The translations under genes were made by a program, and so were the position numbers. The notes beneath the pieces are model-generated. The model worked only from the letters and a program-made list of their open reading frames with translations, did not search any database and was not told the origin of the DNA. Shown piece after piece: positions 18,958 to 29,199 of a stretch of 64,000 nt of DNA (positions are counted from its first letter, which is position 1; every line of letters starts with the position of its first letter). The DNA is from Methanosarcina sp. (GTDB lineage: Archaea; Halobacteriota; Methanosarcinia; Methanosarcinales; Methanosarcinaceae), in the NCBI RefSeq assembly GCF_028693135.1, contig NZ_JAQUVZ010000002.1, positions 1 through 64,000 of the forward strand. Reading direction: 5' to 3'.

Positions 18958-19605
18958 GTGCTTCTCAGCTTCAGTGAAACATGCAGGCTGTCCCGGCTCC
19001 TCTCCCGAAAAATCAAAGCTTCAGGTTACCAGCCCGACCTGATCGTTGCCATCGGGAGGGGAGGCTATGTGCCTGGAAGACTGGTTTGTGATTTTTTGCT
19101 TTTTAACGACCTGACCTCCATGAAGATCGAGCACTATATGCGGGGAGCGGACATGCAGGCAGAAGCGATGATAAAGTTCCCCATTTCTGTGGACATCAGC
19201 GGAAAAAAAGTGCTCATCGTTGACGACGTCACAGATACCGGAGAAACACTCCTCCTTGCTGTAGACTACGTGCAGAGCCTGAACCCCTCCGAAATCAGAA
19301 CTGCAGTCCTCCAGCACAAGACCTGTTCTTCCTTCACCCCGGACTTTTACGCGCAAAAAGTCATCAAATGGCGCTGGATAATCTATCCCTGGGCCCGCTA
19401 TGAGGACATGGCAGGGTTTGCGGAAAAGATTCTCGGGGACAGGACTCTTGATATCTCCCGGATTACTGCTGAGTTTAAAGACAGGTACGAGATTGAGATT
19501 GGGGAAAAAGAGATTCTTGATATTCTATGTGACCTGGCTGAGAGAAAAGAGGTCGAGAGGGTTGAAACGGACAATCTGATCGGATGGCGGGTCCGGAAGA
19601 AGTAA
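18958..19605 (+). CDS. Phosphoribosyltransferase family protein
   Basis: 215 residues. The PRPP-binding loop VLIVDDVTDTGETL (about residues 84-97) and the upstream DLIVAIGRGGYVPGRLV (27-43) define a type I phosphoribosyltransferase, nearest to archaeal Gpt/HPT-like purine enzymes. The C-terminal 60 residues (DISRITAEF...WRVRKK) add a short helical domain. The substrate base cannot be assigned. The start is uncertain: GTG at 18958 has no good ribosome-binding site, and the frame stays open upstream to about 18840 without ATG. The homology-like part begins at SFSETCRLSRLLSRK. Monocistronic. Confidence 0.85.
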   Translation: MLLSFSETCRLSRLLSRKIKASGYQPDLIVAIGRGGYVPGRLVCDFLLFNDLTSMKIEHYMRGADMQAEAMIKFPISVDISGKKVLIVDDVTDTGETLLLAVDYVQSLNPSEIRTAVLQHKTCSSFTPDFYAQKVIKWRWIIYPWARYEDMAGFAEKILGDRTLDISRITAEFKDRYEIEIGEKEILDILCDLAERKEVERVETDNLIGWRVRKK

Positions 19606-19762
19606 GTGCAATTAATTTCGTCTAAGTGTAATTAATTTCATCCGGTTTTTCTGGTTCATTGACCACGCTTTCGCAGACTTTTCGCAGCCTGATCAGAGTA
19701 ATAAAAATAAAAAATGAAGGAAAATACGGCAACAAAGAAATTTCAAAATTCCTGATGCGCCC

Positions 19763-20506
19763 TCACATTACGGTTTTTGTGATCAGTTCCAGATTCCCCT
19801 GCGGGAAAACCCTGGAAACCTTGACATTCCAGTTGTTATTATCTGAATTTTCGTTTTCAGCCTGGATCAGATTAAAGCACTGTGTAGTTTTGCCTCTGGT
19901 CTTGGAGGAACAGAAGGTACCTGCGTTTACAACGAGCATGTTGTTCAGGTTCCATACATGAGGAATGTGGCAGTGCCCGCAAAGTACAAGGTTTACTTTG
20001 CAGCGGTTCAGGAGATCAAGGACATCGCCGGCATCGACAAGGACGGTGTTTTCTCTTCCCGAAAGAGGGATCGGAACAAGGTGGTGGTGCAGGGCAAAGA
20101 CCTTGAAATTCTGCCCGGAAAAGGCTTCTTTGATCCAGCCGTAGTTTTCCCTTCCCAGGTGCCCTTCGTCAATGTCCGGCTGGGAGGAGTCAACCCCTAC
20201 AATGGTTACGCCCCCAAAATTTTTGGTTGAGAACCTATTTTCAAAAAGGTCTTCAAAGTGCAGATATCCTGCGTTTTTGGAGTCGTGGTTTCCAGGAACA
20301 AGGACCTTGTCTTTACACGCAATCCTGTCAATAAACTTCTTTACTCCATCATATTCGGCTGAAAACCCATTTTCTGTCAGGTCGCCGGTAATTACTACAA
20401 TATCTGGGTCCAGTTGATTTATGCTCTGCAGCATGGATTCTGCAATTTCAGGGACAAAATACGCTTCTGAAAAATGAATATCTGAAAGATGTACAATCTG
20501 TATAAT
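19763..20506 (-). CDS. Calcineurin-like metallophosphoesterase
   Basis: About 247 residues from the start proposed here. The five metal-binding blocks are present: SDIH, GDLTENG, GNHD, ALHHH and GHCH. The family hydrolyses phosphodiesters using two metal ions; the substrate is unknown. The first canonical start codon (ATG, 20434) would delete the SDIH block, which provides two metal ligands. Upstream, the frame is open back to an in-frame TAA at 20510-20512, just behind a GGGGAG site. The only plausible initiation codons in between are ATT (20506-20504) or ATA. A non-canonical start, or a sequencing or mutational change at the start, is therefore implied. Confidence 0.8.
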   Translation of the reverse strand: MIQIVHLSDIHFSEAYFVPEIAESMLQSINQLDPDIVVITGDLTENGFSAEYDGVKKFIDRIACKDKVLVPGNHDSKNAGYLHFEDLFENRFSTKNFGGVTIVGVDSSQPDIDEGHLGRENYGWIKEAFSGQNFKVFALHHHLVPIPLSGRENTVLVDAGDVLDLLNRCKVNLVLCGHCHIPHVWNLNNMLVVNAGTFCSSKTRGKTTQCFNLIQAENENSDNNNWNVKVSRVFPQGNLELITKTVM

Positions 20507-21090
20507 TTTTTACTCCCCTTTTCTCGGAAATTTTATAATATTAGACATATATTCAAAACAATAGAATTCATTACCATTATATATAGGTATCCAAGGAAAA
20601 TACATATTTTTGTAAATCTAATTATAATTCGTTATAATAAAGAGATTTTATATTCCATGCCTTTTTGACTGAATTAATATTTATTTACTCTTCATTCGTG
20701 AACAATAGGCACAAAAATAACACAAAAAAATCAATTCTGGCTTTTCAGTAAATCTTTTAGAGCCAATCCCCGGGCACGCGGGGCACCTGGCTTGCAAAAA
20801 AATATAACTTAAAAAAAGCCTCCTATCCGGGGTTTTTAGTCTAAAAAGTTAAGATTCTGAACCTAAAAATTTGAATAAAAGAATAAACAGGAATCCATTT
20901 TTCAAACTTTTCGGATTTCCTTTTGCAGTTTGATGCCTACCTTCCACCTTTACATTGTAGATATTTTTGAAAAAACAATGTCTGGCTCAAACCCATGAAT
21001 TCTAACCCTTGCACCCCTATTCGCCACCCCGCGTCTTTCCTGTCCCAGCAGAGTTGCGGCTCTACAGTACGCTCCGAATAGCGACTCACC

Positions 21091-21138
21091 CAAATTGCCG
21101 CCCGAATTGCCGCCCGAATTGCCGCCCGAATTGCGCCT
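21091..21138. repeat. 12-bp tandem repeat, four copies
   Basis: cgaattgccgcc repeated four times (first and last copies with one or two changes), in a GC-rich island unlike its AT-rich surroundings. Confidence 0.9.
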
Positions 21139-21353
21139 CGGGAGTACGCGGTCCTTTTCGCTACGCTCAAGAGGACTTAGCGATGGGCTATAGCAGTGAG
21201 CTTCATTCAAGGGGGTTAATTTATAGGTTAATTTATAGATTATGGCAATTAGCTTCATTCAAGAGGAAAGAATTAGAAATATTTCTGCTCCTTACCACGT
21301 CATTCACTATACTGAGTCTTTCTTGTCACGCTCGACGCAGGAGAGCGGCTTTC
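21139..21353 (+). repeat. Composite dispersed repeat, copy 2
   Basis: Two blocks are shared in the same order with 60259-60382. The first contains ggtccttttcgctacgctca then agaggactta (21149-21180). The second contains cttgtcacgctcgacgcagg then agagcgg (21323-21347). The intervening DNA differs. Both blocks have hairpin potential (GTCCT/AGGAC; CGCTC/GAGCG). Confidence 0.75.
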
Positions 21354-21953
21354 AGACAAAAAAGAAGAGAATAAGGTGATAAAAGCAGCCTCAAAAACCG
21401 GCACATGCACAAACAAAACAGAATTAAAGACACATTAACAGCACTTTTTTTAGAATATCTTTTTCACGTTTTTATTTATTTATTTATTTATTTATTTATT
21501 TCAAATTTCTTTTTTATTGCTTTTATATTTATTTTTCAAATTCTTTTCTTCTTTCTTTTTTTGAAGAGCCGCCAGGCAAGCTGGCGGAGGCGTCCTGTAA
21601 CCTGTGGATTGAAAGCCACCTTCCGGTATTAAGGGAAGTATTTCTCATGCCAGATGGGGTATTTCCCTGTATTGTTCTTTTTCTCTCAATATCATTACGG
21701 ATTGTTTTTTGTCTTTCTTACCTGACTGTCAGCCGGCTACAGCCCTTTGCAACAGGGGAAAAAAAGCTGAAAGATACCGTTTCTGGATATTTTTAATAAT
21801 ATCAGCCGTTTAATCACGGATCACCGTGGATAAGGAAACTGATAACAAAATATGTATAAGAAATAAATCAGTGAACTAAATCAGTAAACTGAAATAATTA
21901 ATTGAATCAGTAAACTGAATCAGTGTACTGTCTTAGAACTCAACCTTTGGGAC

Positions 21954-22502
21954 TTAGAACTCAACCTTTGGGGTTTCCCTTTCGGCTTGCAGGGTTTCAA
22001 ATAGATCTTTTTTCCTGAATCCTGTGATAGATGCAACAATATTTTTTGGAATTGTCTGGATGCTGATGTTGAATTTCATAACGGTATCATTATAAAATTG
22101 TCTTGCATAGGCAATTTTGTTCTCGGTATCCATGAGGTCTTTCTGGAGCTGCATGAAGTTCTGGTTGGCTTTCAGGTCAGGATAGTTTTCTGCAACTGCG
22201 AACAGGGATTTCAAGGTGGAGGACAGATAATTGGATGCTTCTGCAGTTTCATTTACATTATTTGCAGACATTACTGCAGCCCTGGCTTTTGTAATGTTTT
22301 CGAAAAGGGTTTTTTCGTGTTTTGCATACCCTTTCACGGTTTCTATCAGGTTGGGGATAAGGTCATAGCGCCTTTTTAGCTGGACTTCTATCTGGGCCCA
22401 GGAATTTTCTACCCGATTTCTTTGCTTTATAAGGTCATTGTAAATTATAACAAAGAGCAAAACCAGAATTATTACTGCTATTACCAGAATTTCTATTACC
22501 AT
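21954..22502 (-). CDS. LemA family protein
   Basis: 182 residues. An N-terminal membrane helix (about 3-22, [19 protein letters not shown]) is followed by the LemA four-helix domain, with the conserved [21 protein letters not shown] start near residue 27 and [17 protein letters not shown] near 108. The protein is anchored in the membrane with its helical domain on one side; molecular function is not established. ATG start. The gene upstream on the same strand encodes a DUF2207 membrane protein, a common partner of LemA. The two are separated by a 10-bp tandem repeat tract. Confidence 0.93.
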   Translation of the reverse strand: MVIEILVIAVIILVLLFVIIYNDLIKQRNRVENSWAQIEVQLKRRYDLIPNLIETVKGYAKHEKTLFENITKARAAVMSANNVNETAEASNYLSSTLKSLFAVAENYPDLKANQNFMQLQKDLMDTENKIAYARQFYNDTVMKFNISIQTIPKNIVASITGFRKKDLFETLQAERETPKVEF

Positions 22503-22540
22503 TATAGATCACCATCCATTAGATCAAAAGTACTTAACCT

Positions 22541-22640
22541 GGCATTAACTGGCATTAACTGGCATTAACTGATATTAACTGGTATTAACTGATATTAACT
22601 GGTATTAACTGATATTAACTGACATTTACCCGGTATTACC
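22541..22640. repeat. 10-bp tandem repeat between DUF2207 and lemA
   Basis: Eight clear copies of g(g/a)(c/t)attaact at 22541-22620, then two degraded copies running into the stop of the DUF2207 gene. It fills most of the intergenic gap of the presumed operon. Confidence 0.95.
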
Positions 22641-24477
22641 TGGCACCGCCGCCACCTCCACCTGAGCCGCCGCCCACGCCACCTACCCCCCCGCTCCCGC
22701 TTGAAGATGGAGCGGATGCCGAATAAGCTCTCCCAAAACCGGCACCGAACTGGGCGTAACTGTGGTGTACATAGTAAAAGTGACTGTATTTGAGCTGTTC
22801 ATCAGGAACGACTAAAGACATATTTTTAAGGACTTCTTCTGCGACTCCCAGAGCGGTTGCATAGACCAGATAAGAGTCCCAGAGCTTTATTGATTCCGGA
22901 GGATGCTCTTTGAGGGCAGAAAAATCTGTGAGATATTTTTTAAAGTTATTCCAGCGTTTATAATAGAGCCTTCCTTCAGGGGTCCAGCGTCCCAGTACCT
23001 TTTCAAACACCCCGGAGAAAATGATCATAACTAACCCGAAAACTCCAATTAAAACCACAAGTATATTCAGATTTGACGCCTGGGGAAATGAATTTGAAGG
23101 GAAATATTTAGAGATTGCAATAAAAAAAACAACTGCCGCTATTATAGTTGCCACACCGAAAATGCCCACATATGTGTTCCCTGTGGACCGGAAGAGTTTC
23201 TCAACTACAATATGTCTTTCAACTTTTTTATTCCAGGCAAGCATAAATTGATAGAAATCAGTTCCTTTTCCAAGCTCTTTTTTCAGTTTATCCCATGAGA
23301 CCTTATTTTCGGAAGCATGTTTTTTCAATAAATTGAACACATCTTTTTCAAAATTTTCCAGTTTGGGGAGGTTTCCGTTAGCTGTCTCATATGAGTCAGA
23401 ACTGACAAGTTCAATTAAAATGTCTTCCGAATCGGATTTGAACAGGCCGAATGCCCTGCTTTCTTCTGATTTTACAGTATGAAGAGAAATATAACCAAGG
23501 TTAGCAAGGTTCATAACCGTAGCAGTAAACCCATCCATTGTAGGAGTGCCGATCTTCCCCTGCATTATGGCATTGACAACAGCAGGCCTGGAATCGGTAG
23601 GTGGCTCTCTTTCATATATTGCCTCATAATCGATTTTTGGTTCTCTCCCGTACCTGAAATAAATGAGGAACGGAAACGCCAGGGCAAGGAAAGCAAAGAG
23701 AATTGTCAGGCTGGAAAGGCCCTTTAAGATCGAGCCTTTCATTTCATATTCATTTTCAATGGATTTTATTTCTTTAAGACCCTCTGCATTGTCTATCTGG
23801 ACCAGGCTGGCATTGGGAGATTCAATTTTTGGAAAAACAACCCTGATTTCATACCATTGATAAGAGGGAATTTCGTCTGTCCTGATACTGAGGATATTCT
23901 GTTCCACATTTACTTCCCGGGTATAACCAGTCGGATGAATCCAGTACTGGAGCTCACTTTCGTTATTCACAGGGAGCGTAATGCTTCCTTTCAAGCTTCC
24001 CAGAGGTTTCTCCCACTCTTCTCCCCATAGCTTGTAATGGAATTCGGAAACATCGCTGTGGACTTTGACTGCTCCATAATGATCATAGGAAATAAAAAAA
24101 GTAACTTTTTCCGGAGTGGGGGTCGGAAGCCCGCCTATCAACTCGTATCCTTCAGAAGTCGGTTCAACTCTGAAGGTACATGCTTCGTCTGAACAATATC
24201 CCTGAATGTTCTGGATAGATTCTCCTGGGGACTCCTCGAGTATTCTAAAAACTTCGTTATAATTTCCTTCAAATGTATAGGAAATCGATTCCTCAACATG
24301 GACTAAGCCGTTGGGGTCAATAGTTATATTCGTCGCAACTCCTTCCAGCGCATAGTCTCTTGCACTGGCTGAGGGTACCATACAGAGAAGGACCAGCAAA
24401 AGAATGACCGTTTTCAAGATCGCAGGATTAATACTTGCTTTTCTGAGAGGTTCAATTGAACCGTTTGAAAGCCACAA
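22636..24477 (-). CDS. DUF2207 domain membrane protein
   Basis: 613 residues. A signal/anchor segment near 20-40 (LKTVILLLVLLCMVPSASA) is followed by an extracytoplasmic beta-rich domain (40-230) typical of DUF2207. A membrane helix lies near 250-270, a cytoplasmic domain with a conserved winged-helix-like part (KIGTPTMDGFTATVMNLANLGYI) near 310, and two more membrane helices near 435-500. The tail is almost pure Gly/Ser (GSGGVGGVGGGSGGGGGG), common in this family. TTG start, supported by TTGGAGGA about 7 nt upstream. Likely co-expressed with lemA downstream; role in the cell envelope is inferred. Confidence 0.9.
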   Translation of the reverse strand: MWLSNGSIEPLRKASINPAILKTVILLLVLLCMVPSASARDYALEGVATNITIDPNGLVHVEESISYTFEGNYNEVFRILEESPGESIQNIQGYCSDEACTFRVEPTSEGYELIGGLPTPTPEKVTFFISYDHYGAVKVHSDVSEFHYKLWGEEWEKPLGSLKGSITLPVNNESELQYWIHPTGYTREVNVEQNILSIRTDEIPSYQWYEIRVVFPKIESPNASLVQIDNAEGLKEIKSIENEYEMKGSILKGLSSLTILFAFLALAFPFLIYFRYGREPKIDYEAIYEREPPTDSRPAVVNAIMQGKIGTPTMDGFTATVMNLANLGYISLHTVKSEESRAFGLFKSDSEDILIELVSSDSYETANGNLPKLENFEKDVFNLLKKHASENKVSWDKLKKELGKGTDFYQFMLAWNKKVERHIVVEKLFRSTGNTYVGIFGVATIIAAVVFFIAISKYFPSNSFPQASNLNILVVLIGVFGLVMIIFSGVFEKVLGRWTPEGRLYYKRWNNFKKYLTDFSALKEHPPESIKLWDSYLVYATALGVAEEVLKNMSLVVPDEQLKYSHFYYVHHSYAQFGAGFGRAYSASAPSSSGSGGVGGVGGGSGGGGGGAR

Positions 24478-24728
24478 CCAGATTCCTCCAACTCTGTATT
24501 AATTTAAAAATATAAAAATATTCCGAAGGTCATTAAGATTTTAACATTAAGGCGGGAAGTCTCCTTCCTCGGAGCGAAGCGACAGGTGGGGGATGAAAGC
24601 CGTCAACTTCCTCATTAATATTCGTCGTGATTAGTTAAATACATATATTCATAGTTTCATCTTTTTGTTGACACTATATCCTATACCAGTTGACTCTTTG
24701 GAAAAATATATAAAAAGTCAGGCCAAAC

Positions 24729-25990
24729 ATGCAACTAACAAAAAAGATTAAGATATATCCTACAGAAGAACAGGTTAATGTTCTCTGGGAATTATCCGAT
24801 AAATGTAGATGTGTCTATAATCTTGCTCTGGCTGATAGAAAAAACGCATGGCGTAACGAACAACGTAGTGTTGGATATATAGAACAGCAAAACAAGTTGC
24901 CTGAATTCAAGGAAAATAATCCTGAATATAAGGTAGTTTATTCAAAAGTCCTTCAGAGTGTACTTAAAAAACTTGATGCTAATTACAAGTCCTTTTTCGC
25001 ACTCAGGAAAAACGGAGATAAAACAGCAAGACCTCCTAAGTTCCGAAGTAACAAATATTTCATGACGTTATGCTATAATCAGAGTGGATACAAAATTAAC
25101 AATGCAAACATTAAATTTGCTCATTCTGTTAATAAAACGTCTCTTGATTTTGAAATTGACCTCAAATTAGAAAATGTAAGACAGGTAGAGATCTATAACG
25201 ATGATCCGTATAAAGGCAGAGGAGATTTTTACCTTTCCGTAATATATGATGTTTTTCCCAAAGCGTATACTGACAACGGATGTTATCAGGCGATTGATGC
25301 AGGCATAACCAAAATAGTAACCTGTATCTCAAAGGAAAAATCCATGAAGTAAAAACTCCCAGACCAGATAAGTATTGGCAAAAGAAAATGGATAGTATAA
25401 AATCAAAAAAAGATCACTGTATGAAAAACAGCAGGAAATACCTTAAACTGCATAAAAATTATCGGGTAATGGAAACTAAAAAATTCAATCAACTGAAGGA
25501 TTTCCAGCATAAACTATCCAGGAAAATGGTAGAGAATACCAGGGCCAATACCATTATTATGGGAGATCTTAAAGTTAAGAAAATGGCTCAACCCAAAATA
25601 ATCAATGGGGAAAAGCAAAAGAAAACTAAGAGGATAAGATCCAGAAACAGATCAACCCAAAATCAAGGTTATCTATCTCGCTTCATCGAATTCTTGACCT
25701 ATAAAGCAGAGCTCATAGGTAAAAGAGTAATAAGAATTGATGAGAGCTATACTTCCAAAGAGTGCTACCTATGTGGAAAACGGCATGATATGCCTCTCTG
25801 GGAAAGAACTATGGAATGTGATTGTGGAAATGTAATTGATAGGGATAGAAATAGTGCTATCAACATCATGGTACGTTTCCTATCACAGAATGCCTTGTGG
25901 ACAGGCTATCTACAATTTGTAGATAATCTTCGACAAACAGGTTTACCGATGAGAATTAGATTATCAGAATCTGATTTTCAAATGAAGTAA
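24729..25990 (+). pseudogene. tnpB: Frameshifted TnpB (IS605 OrfB) RNA-guided nuclease
   Basis: Two frames, 24729-25352 (207 residues) and 25388-25990 (200 residues), together make one TnpB. The first has the N-terminal helical part (KKIKIYPTEEQVNVLWEL) and RuvC-I (AIDAGITKIVT). The break is near 25330: shifting frame restores KGKIHEVKTPRPDKYWQKKMDS, which leads into the second frame. The second has QLKDFQHKLSRKMV, a RuvC-II region IIMGDLKVKKM (Gly where Glu is usual), a zinc ribbon CYLCG...CDCG and RuvC-III DRDRNSAINI. It is probably inactive unless translational frameshifting occurs. TnpB normally cuts the donor site guided by omega RNA. Confidence 0.88.
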
Positions 25991-26049
25991 ATACTCGAAG
26001 GAAGCCCCTTCCTCGGCAGGCGTTAGCCTGACAGAGAGGGGGAGTTCAC
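25895..26049 (+). ncRNA. Predicted omega RNA (reRNA) scaffold of element A
   Basis: It overlaps the tnpB 3' end and the right end, as in known TnpB systems. It contains the hairpin TATCTACA-att-TGTAGATA (25907-25925) and the terminal stem CAGGC/GCCTG within CCCCT/AGGGG. If the right end closes at 26049, guide sequence would be read from the flank starting at 26050. The matching hairpin in element B has a different sequence but the same fold. Confidence 0.5.
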
Positions 26050-26092
26050 AGTCTTCGGCTGAAGATATTTAATAATTTTCAGAATCGACAGG

Positions 26093-27319
26093 TCAGTTCC
26101 ATTGATTAACAAGCTTCTTGAAACGAGATTTAAAGCCTTCAAACTTTGCGAAAGAACCTTTTTTTCCGATCAGGAAGGGGAAGTAGCTATTGATAAGGAA
26201 GATCAAAGGTATCACGCAAATAAGGTTCAGCACAGTTAAACTCAGAGCAAAAACTGCGTTGTAATGATAAAGCTCATAATCTACTCCTCCCAGAACTGCC
26301 AGTTTTATCAGGACATCCTTTAGAGGGAAATGGAGTGCAAGCACGATCAAGCTGTTTCTCCCGTAATATTCCAGTATTTTTGAACTCCCTACTTTTTTGA
26401 AAAGATAAACAAAGGCAAAGATCCCTGAGAAAGCAAGGAGATAATACGAGAAGAAACCTCCGTATTTCAGCACGTTCATGTTGACCATATCTGTTGTAGG
26501 AAACTTCAGGAGGTATCCGAGATATAACAGGTTTAGAAGAATAAAGACTCCAGGGAGAAATTTCTCAACTCGGAAGAAACCTTCCCTGAACCTCAAACCC
26601 AAATTCATACTTGAACTTAAACTAAGACTCGAACCTGAACTAAGTCTCGAACCCAAATTCATACTTGAACTAAGACTTGAACCGGAATTCAGATCCGAGC
26701 CAGATCCAGACTCTTTTTTCGGCTCTGTGAATTTTCGAAATAAATTTCCGGCTCCGTAAAAGACAACGGCAGAGAGAGCCACATCTGCGTTCCAGAGCAG
26801 CCTGAAAGGCACATATATGGAATAAAGGTGCCCGATCACTCCGGCTGCAGTGAGCCAGAGTACAAGCTTTCGCGGTTCCCCGTAAGACTTCTTCGCAAAT
26901 CCATAAAAGAGAAGCTCAGTTACGAACAGGCAGCTCAGGAACCAGAGCGGAGGATTATAAGAGATCAGAGGACCAAGGGCATACACGATGGAATAAATGC
27001 CATAAAGAGCACTGGTTTCGAAAAATTCAATATTTATGACTCCTGGCTGAAATTTCAGATCCAGAAAAAAGTAAAATAGGCAGGTAAACACTGCAAAAGA
27101 AAAGTAAGGCACGATAAGAGACCTGAATCTCCCCTTCACAAAACCTGCAGTCGATCCTGCATATTTCCCAAAGTCAAACAGAAATCCGGAAATGAAAAAG
27201 AAGAGCGGCATGTGAAACGAAAATATGTAAGTGTCAATTGCTACCGGCAAGCTGTGATGCGCAAATACTACAAGTATAATTCCAATCCCTTTTAATGCAT
27301 CAATCCAGTGAAGCCTCAT
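26093..27319 (-). CDS. Acyltransferase 3 family membrane protein
   Basis: 408 residues with about ten hydrophobic helices. The N terminus LHWIDALKGIGIILVVFAHH carries the acyltransferase-3 signature (R/D...H), and FSFHMPLFFFISGFLF follows near 35-50. Members O-acylate sugars or lipids in the membrane. Between helices, about residues 200-245 are a Ser/Gly/Leu low-complexity insert made of near-repeats (SGSSLSSSMNLGSRL, SGSSLSLSSSMNLGLRF). Its DNA (about 26590-26710) is a recently expanded repeat. The ATG is followed by a normal coding start. The gene lies between two IS200/IS605-type elements, suggesting a mobile or unstable locus. Confidence 0.88.
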   Translation of the reverse strand: MRLHWIDALKGIGIILVVFAHHSLPVAIDTYIFSFHMPLFFFISGFLFDFGKYAGSTAGFVKGRFRSLIVPYFSFAVFTCLFYFFLDLKFQPGVINIEFFETSALYGIYSIVYALGPLISYNPPLWFLSCLFVTELLFYGFAKKSYGEPRKLVLWLTAAGVIGHLYSIYVPFRLLWNADVALSAVVFYGAGNLFRKFTEPKKESGSGSDLNSGSSLSSSMNLGSRLSSGSSLSLSSSMNLGLRFREGFFRVEKFLPGVFILLNLLYLGYLLKFPTTDMVNMNVLKYGGFFSYYLLAFSGIFAFVYLFKKVGSSKILEYYGRNSLIVLALHFPLKDVLIKLAVLGGVDYELYHYNAVFALSLTVLNLICVIPLIFLINSYFPFLIGKKGSFAKFEGFKSRFKKLVNQWN

Positions 27320-27391
27320 AGTAACCCGGATTGTAAACAGTGTTTACAATATAATAATATATTGGTATATAAAATATAAAAAATTTAATAA

Positions 27392-27899
27392 GAAGGCGAG
27401 AAGTCTCCTTCCTCGGTAGATCCGGTAAACCGGATCGGACAGGTGGAAGATGAAAGCCATCAACTTTCAAACCGTCTTATGGTAGTGATTCCGCAAAGTT
27501 TATTCTACTTCGCAAGCTAATATAATATTATCCGTAGCTCTCCCTCGCCCTTGTGGTAAAAGATAAAGTAGGGGATAGCCGGATAAACGTCAGGTACAAC
27601 TTTCTGAACTTGAACTATAAGGTTCTATAGAGAAGTTCTATAGAGAAGTTCTATAGGTAAAAGTGCAAACGGTGAACAGCGAGCTTGACAGGGTATTCCG
27701 CAATGGGAGGTTGTGAAACCTATTGCAAAATGCTCTGTGGACAAGCTTTCGGTAGTTCACTACCGGAAATCTACGACAATACAGGTTTTTTGAGGAACTG
27801 AGATTCTCAGGAATCAAAGCCGATGAGAAAAATACTCGTAGGAAGCTCATCCCTCGAAACTGAGCCGAAAGGCGAAGATTTCAGGGAGAGGGAGTTCAC
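27392..27899 (+). mobile_element. Deletion derivative of the IS200/IS605 element (element B)
   Basis: 508 bp. The left end is agaaggcgagaagtctcctt..., containing a perfect stem GATCCGGT-aa-ACCGGATC; the right end is ctcgtaggaagctcatccct...gagttcac. Near 27725-27835 the plus strand still encodes a recognisable TnpB tail (QNALWTSF, then NLRQYRFFEELRFSG). The body of tnpB is gone. A 13-bp unit (gttctatagagaa) is repeated three times near 27622-27656. The terminal stems match element A in position but not in sequence. Confidence 0.75.
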
Positions 27900-28153
27900 G
27901 AAAATAGTACCAATTATTTATGAGATGAAGTTTGCTGTAATCCCCCACTAATATTACACCAAACAGTTTAATTTAAATTGCCAACTTATATACATATATT
28001 CACACTAAGGTTCATCCGGGGTTTTCCGGTCATTTACTTTGCAGGCAAAGCTTTAAATCAGATGATTCAGTTGTATCGCATGTTTCATTTTCGGGATTAG
28101 ATCCCGTTGGAATGTGGTCCTGCAGGCAGGGCTGAACCATGAAACATAAGTGA

Positions 28154-29191
<1,038 letters not shown>

Positions 29192-29199
<8 letters not shown>

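Larger units (their letters stand above)
20507..21953. other. Gene-poor 1.4-kb region
   Basis: No credible gene. It holds a GC-rich hairpin AGCCAatCCCCG...CGGGG...TGGCT (20761-20793). It also has four 12-bp copies of cgaattgccgcc (21091-21138), copy 2 of the composite dispersed repeat (21139-21353) and a (TTTA)n tract (about 21470-21501). A CCGCCAG-gcaag-CTGGCGG hairpin lies at 21569-21587. A 21-bp duplication cttagaactcaacctttggg spans the lemA stop (21932-21973). The 121-residue plus-strand frame at 21009 only translates the repeats. Confidence 0.6.
24549..26049 (+). mobile_element. IS200/IS605-type element carrying tnpB only (element A)
   Basis: The left end begins near ggcgggaagtctccttcctc (24551) and contains a stable stem region. 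The right end folds as CAGGC-gtta-GCCTG inside CCCCTtCCTC/GAGAGGGGG and stops at gttcac (26044-26049). There is no tnpA (Y1 transposase). The interior holds tnpB split by a frameshift. The ends match the shorter element B at 27392-27899. Confidence 0.8.

Noticed and set aside
20761-20793. GC-rich hairpin as intrinsic terminator of the metallophosphoesterase or an RNA gene
   Set aside because: It lies upstream, not downstream, of the minus-strand gene and is not followed by a T-run on either strand.
21009-21374. 121-residue plus-strand frame with NCRP repeats
   Set aside because: It simply translates the 12-bp tandem repeat and the dispersed composite repeat; no ribosome-binding site.
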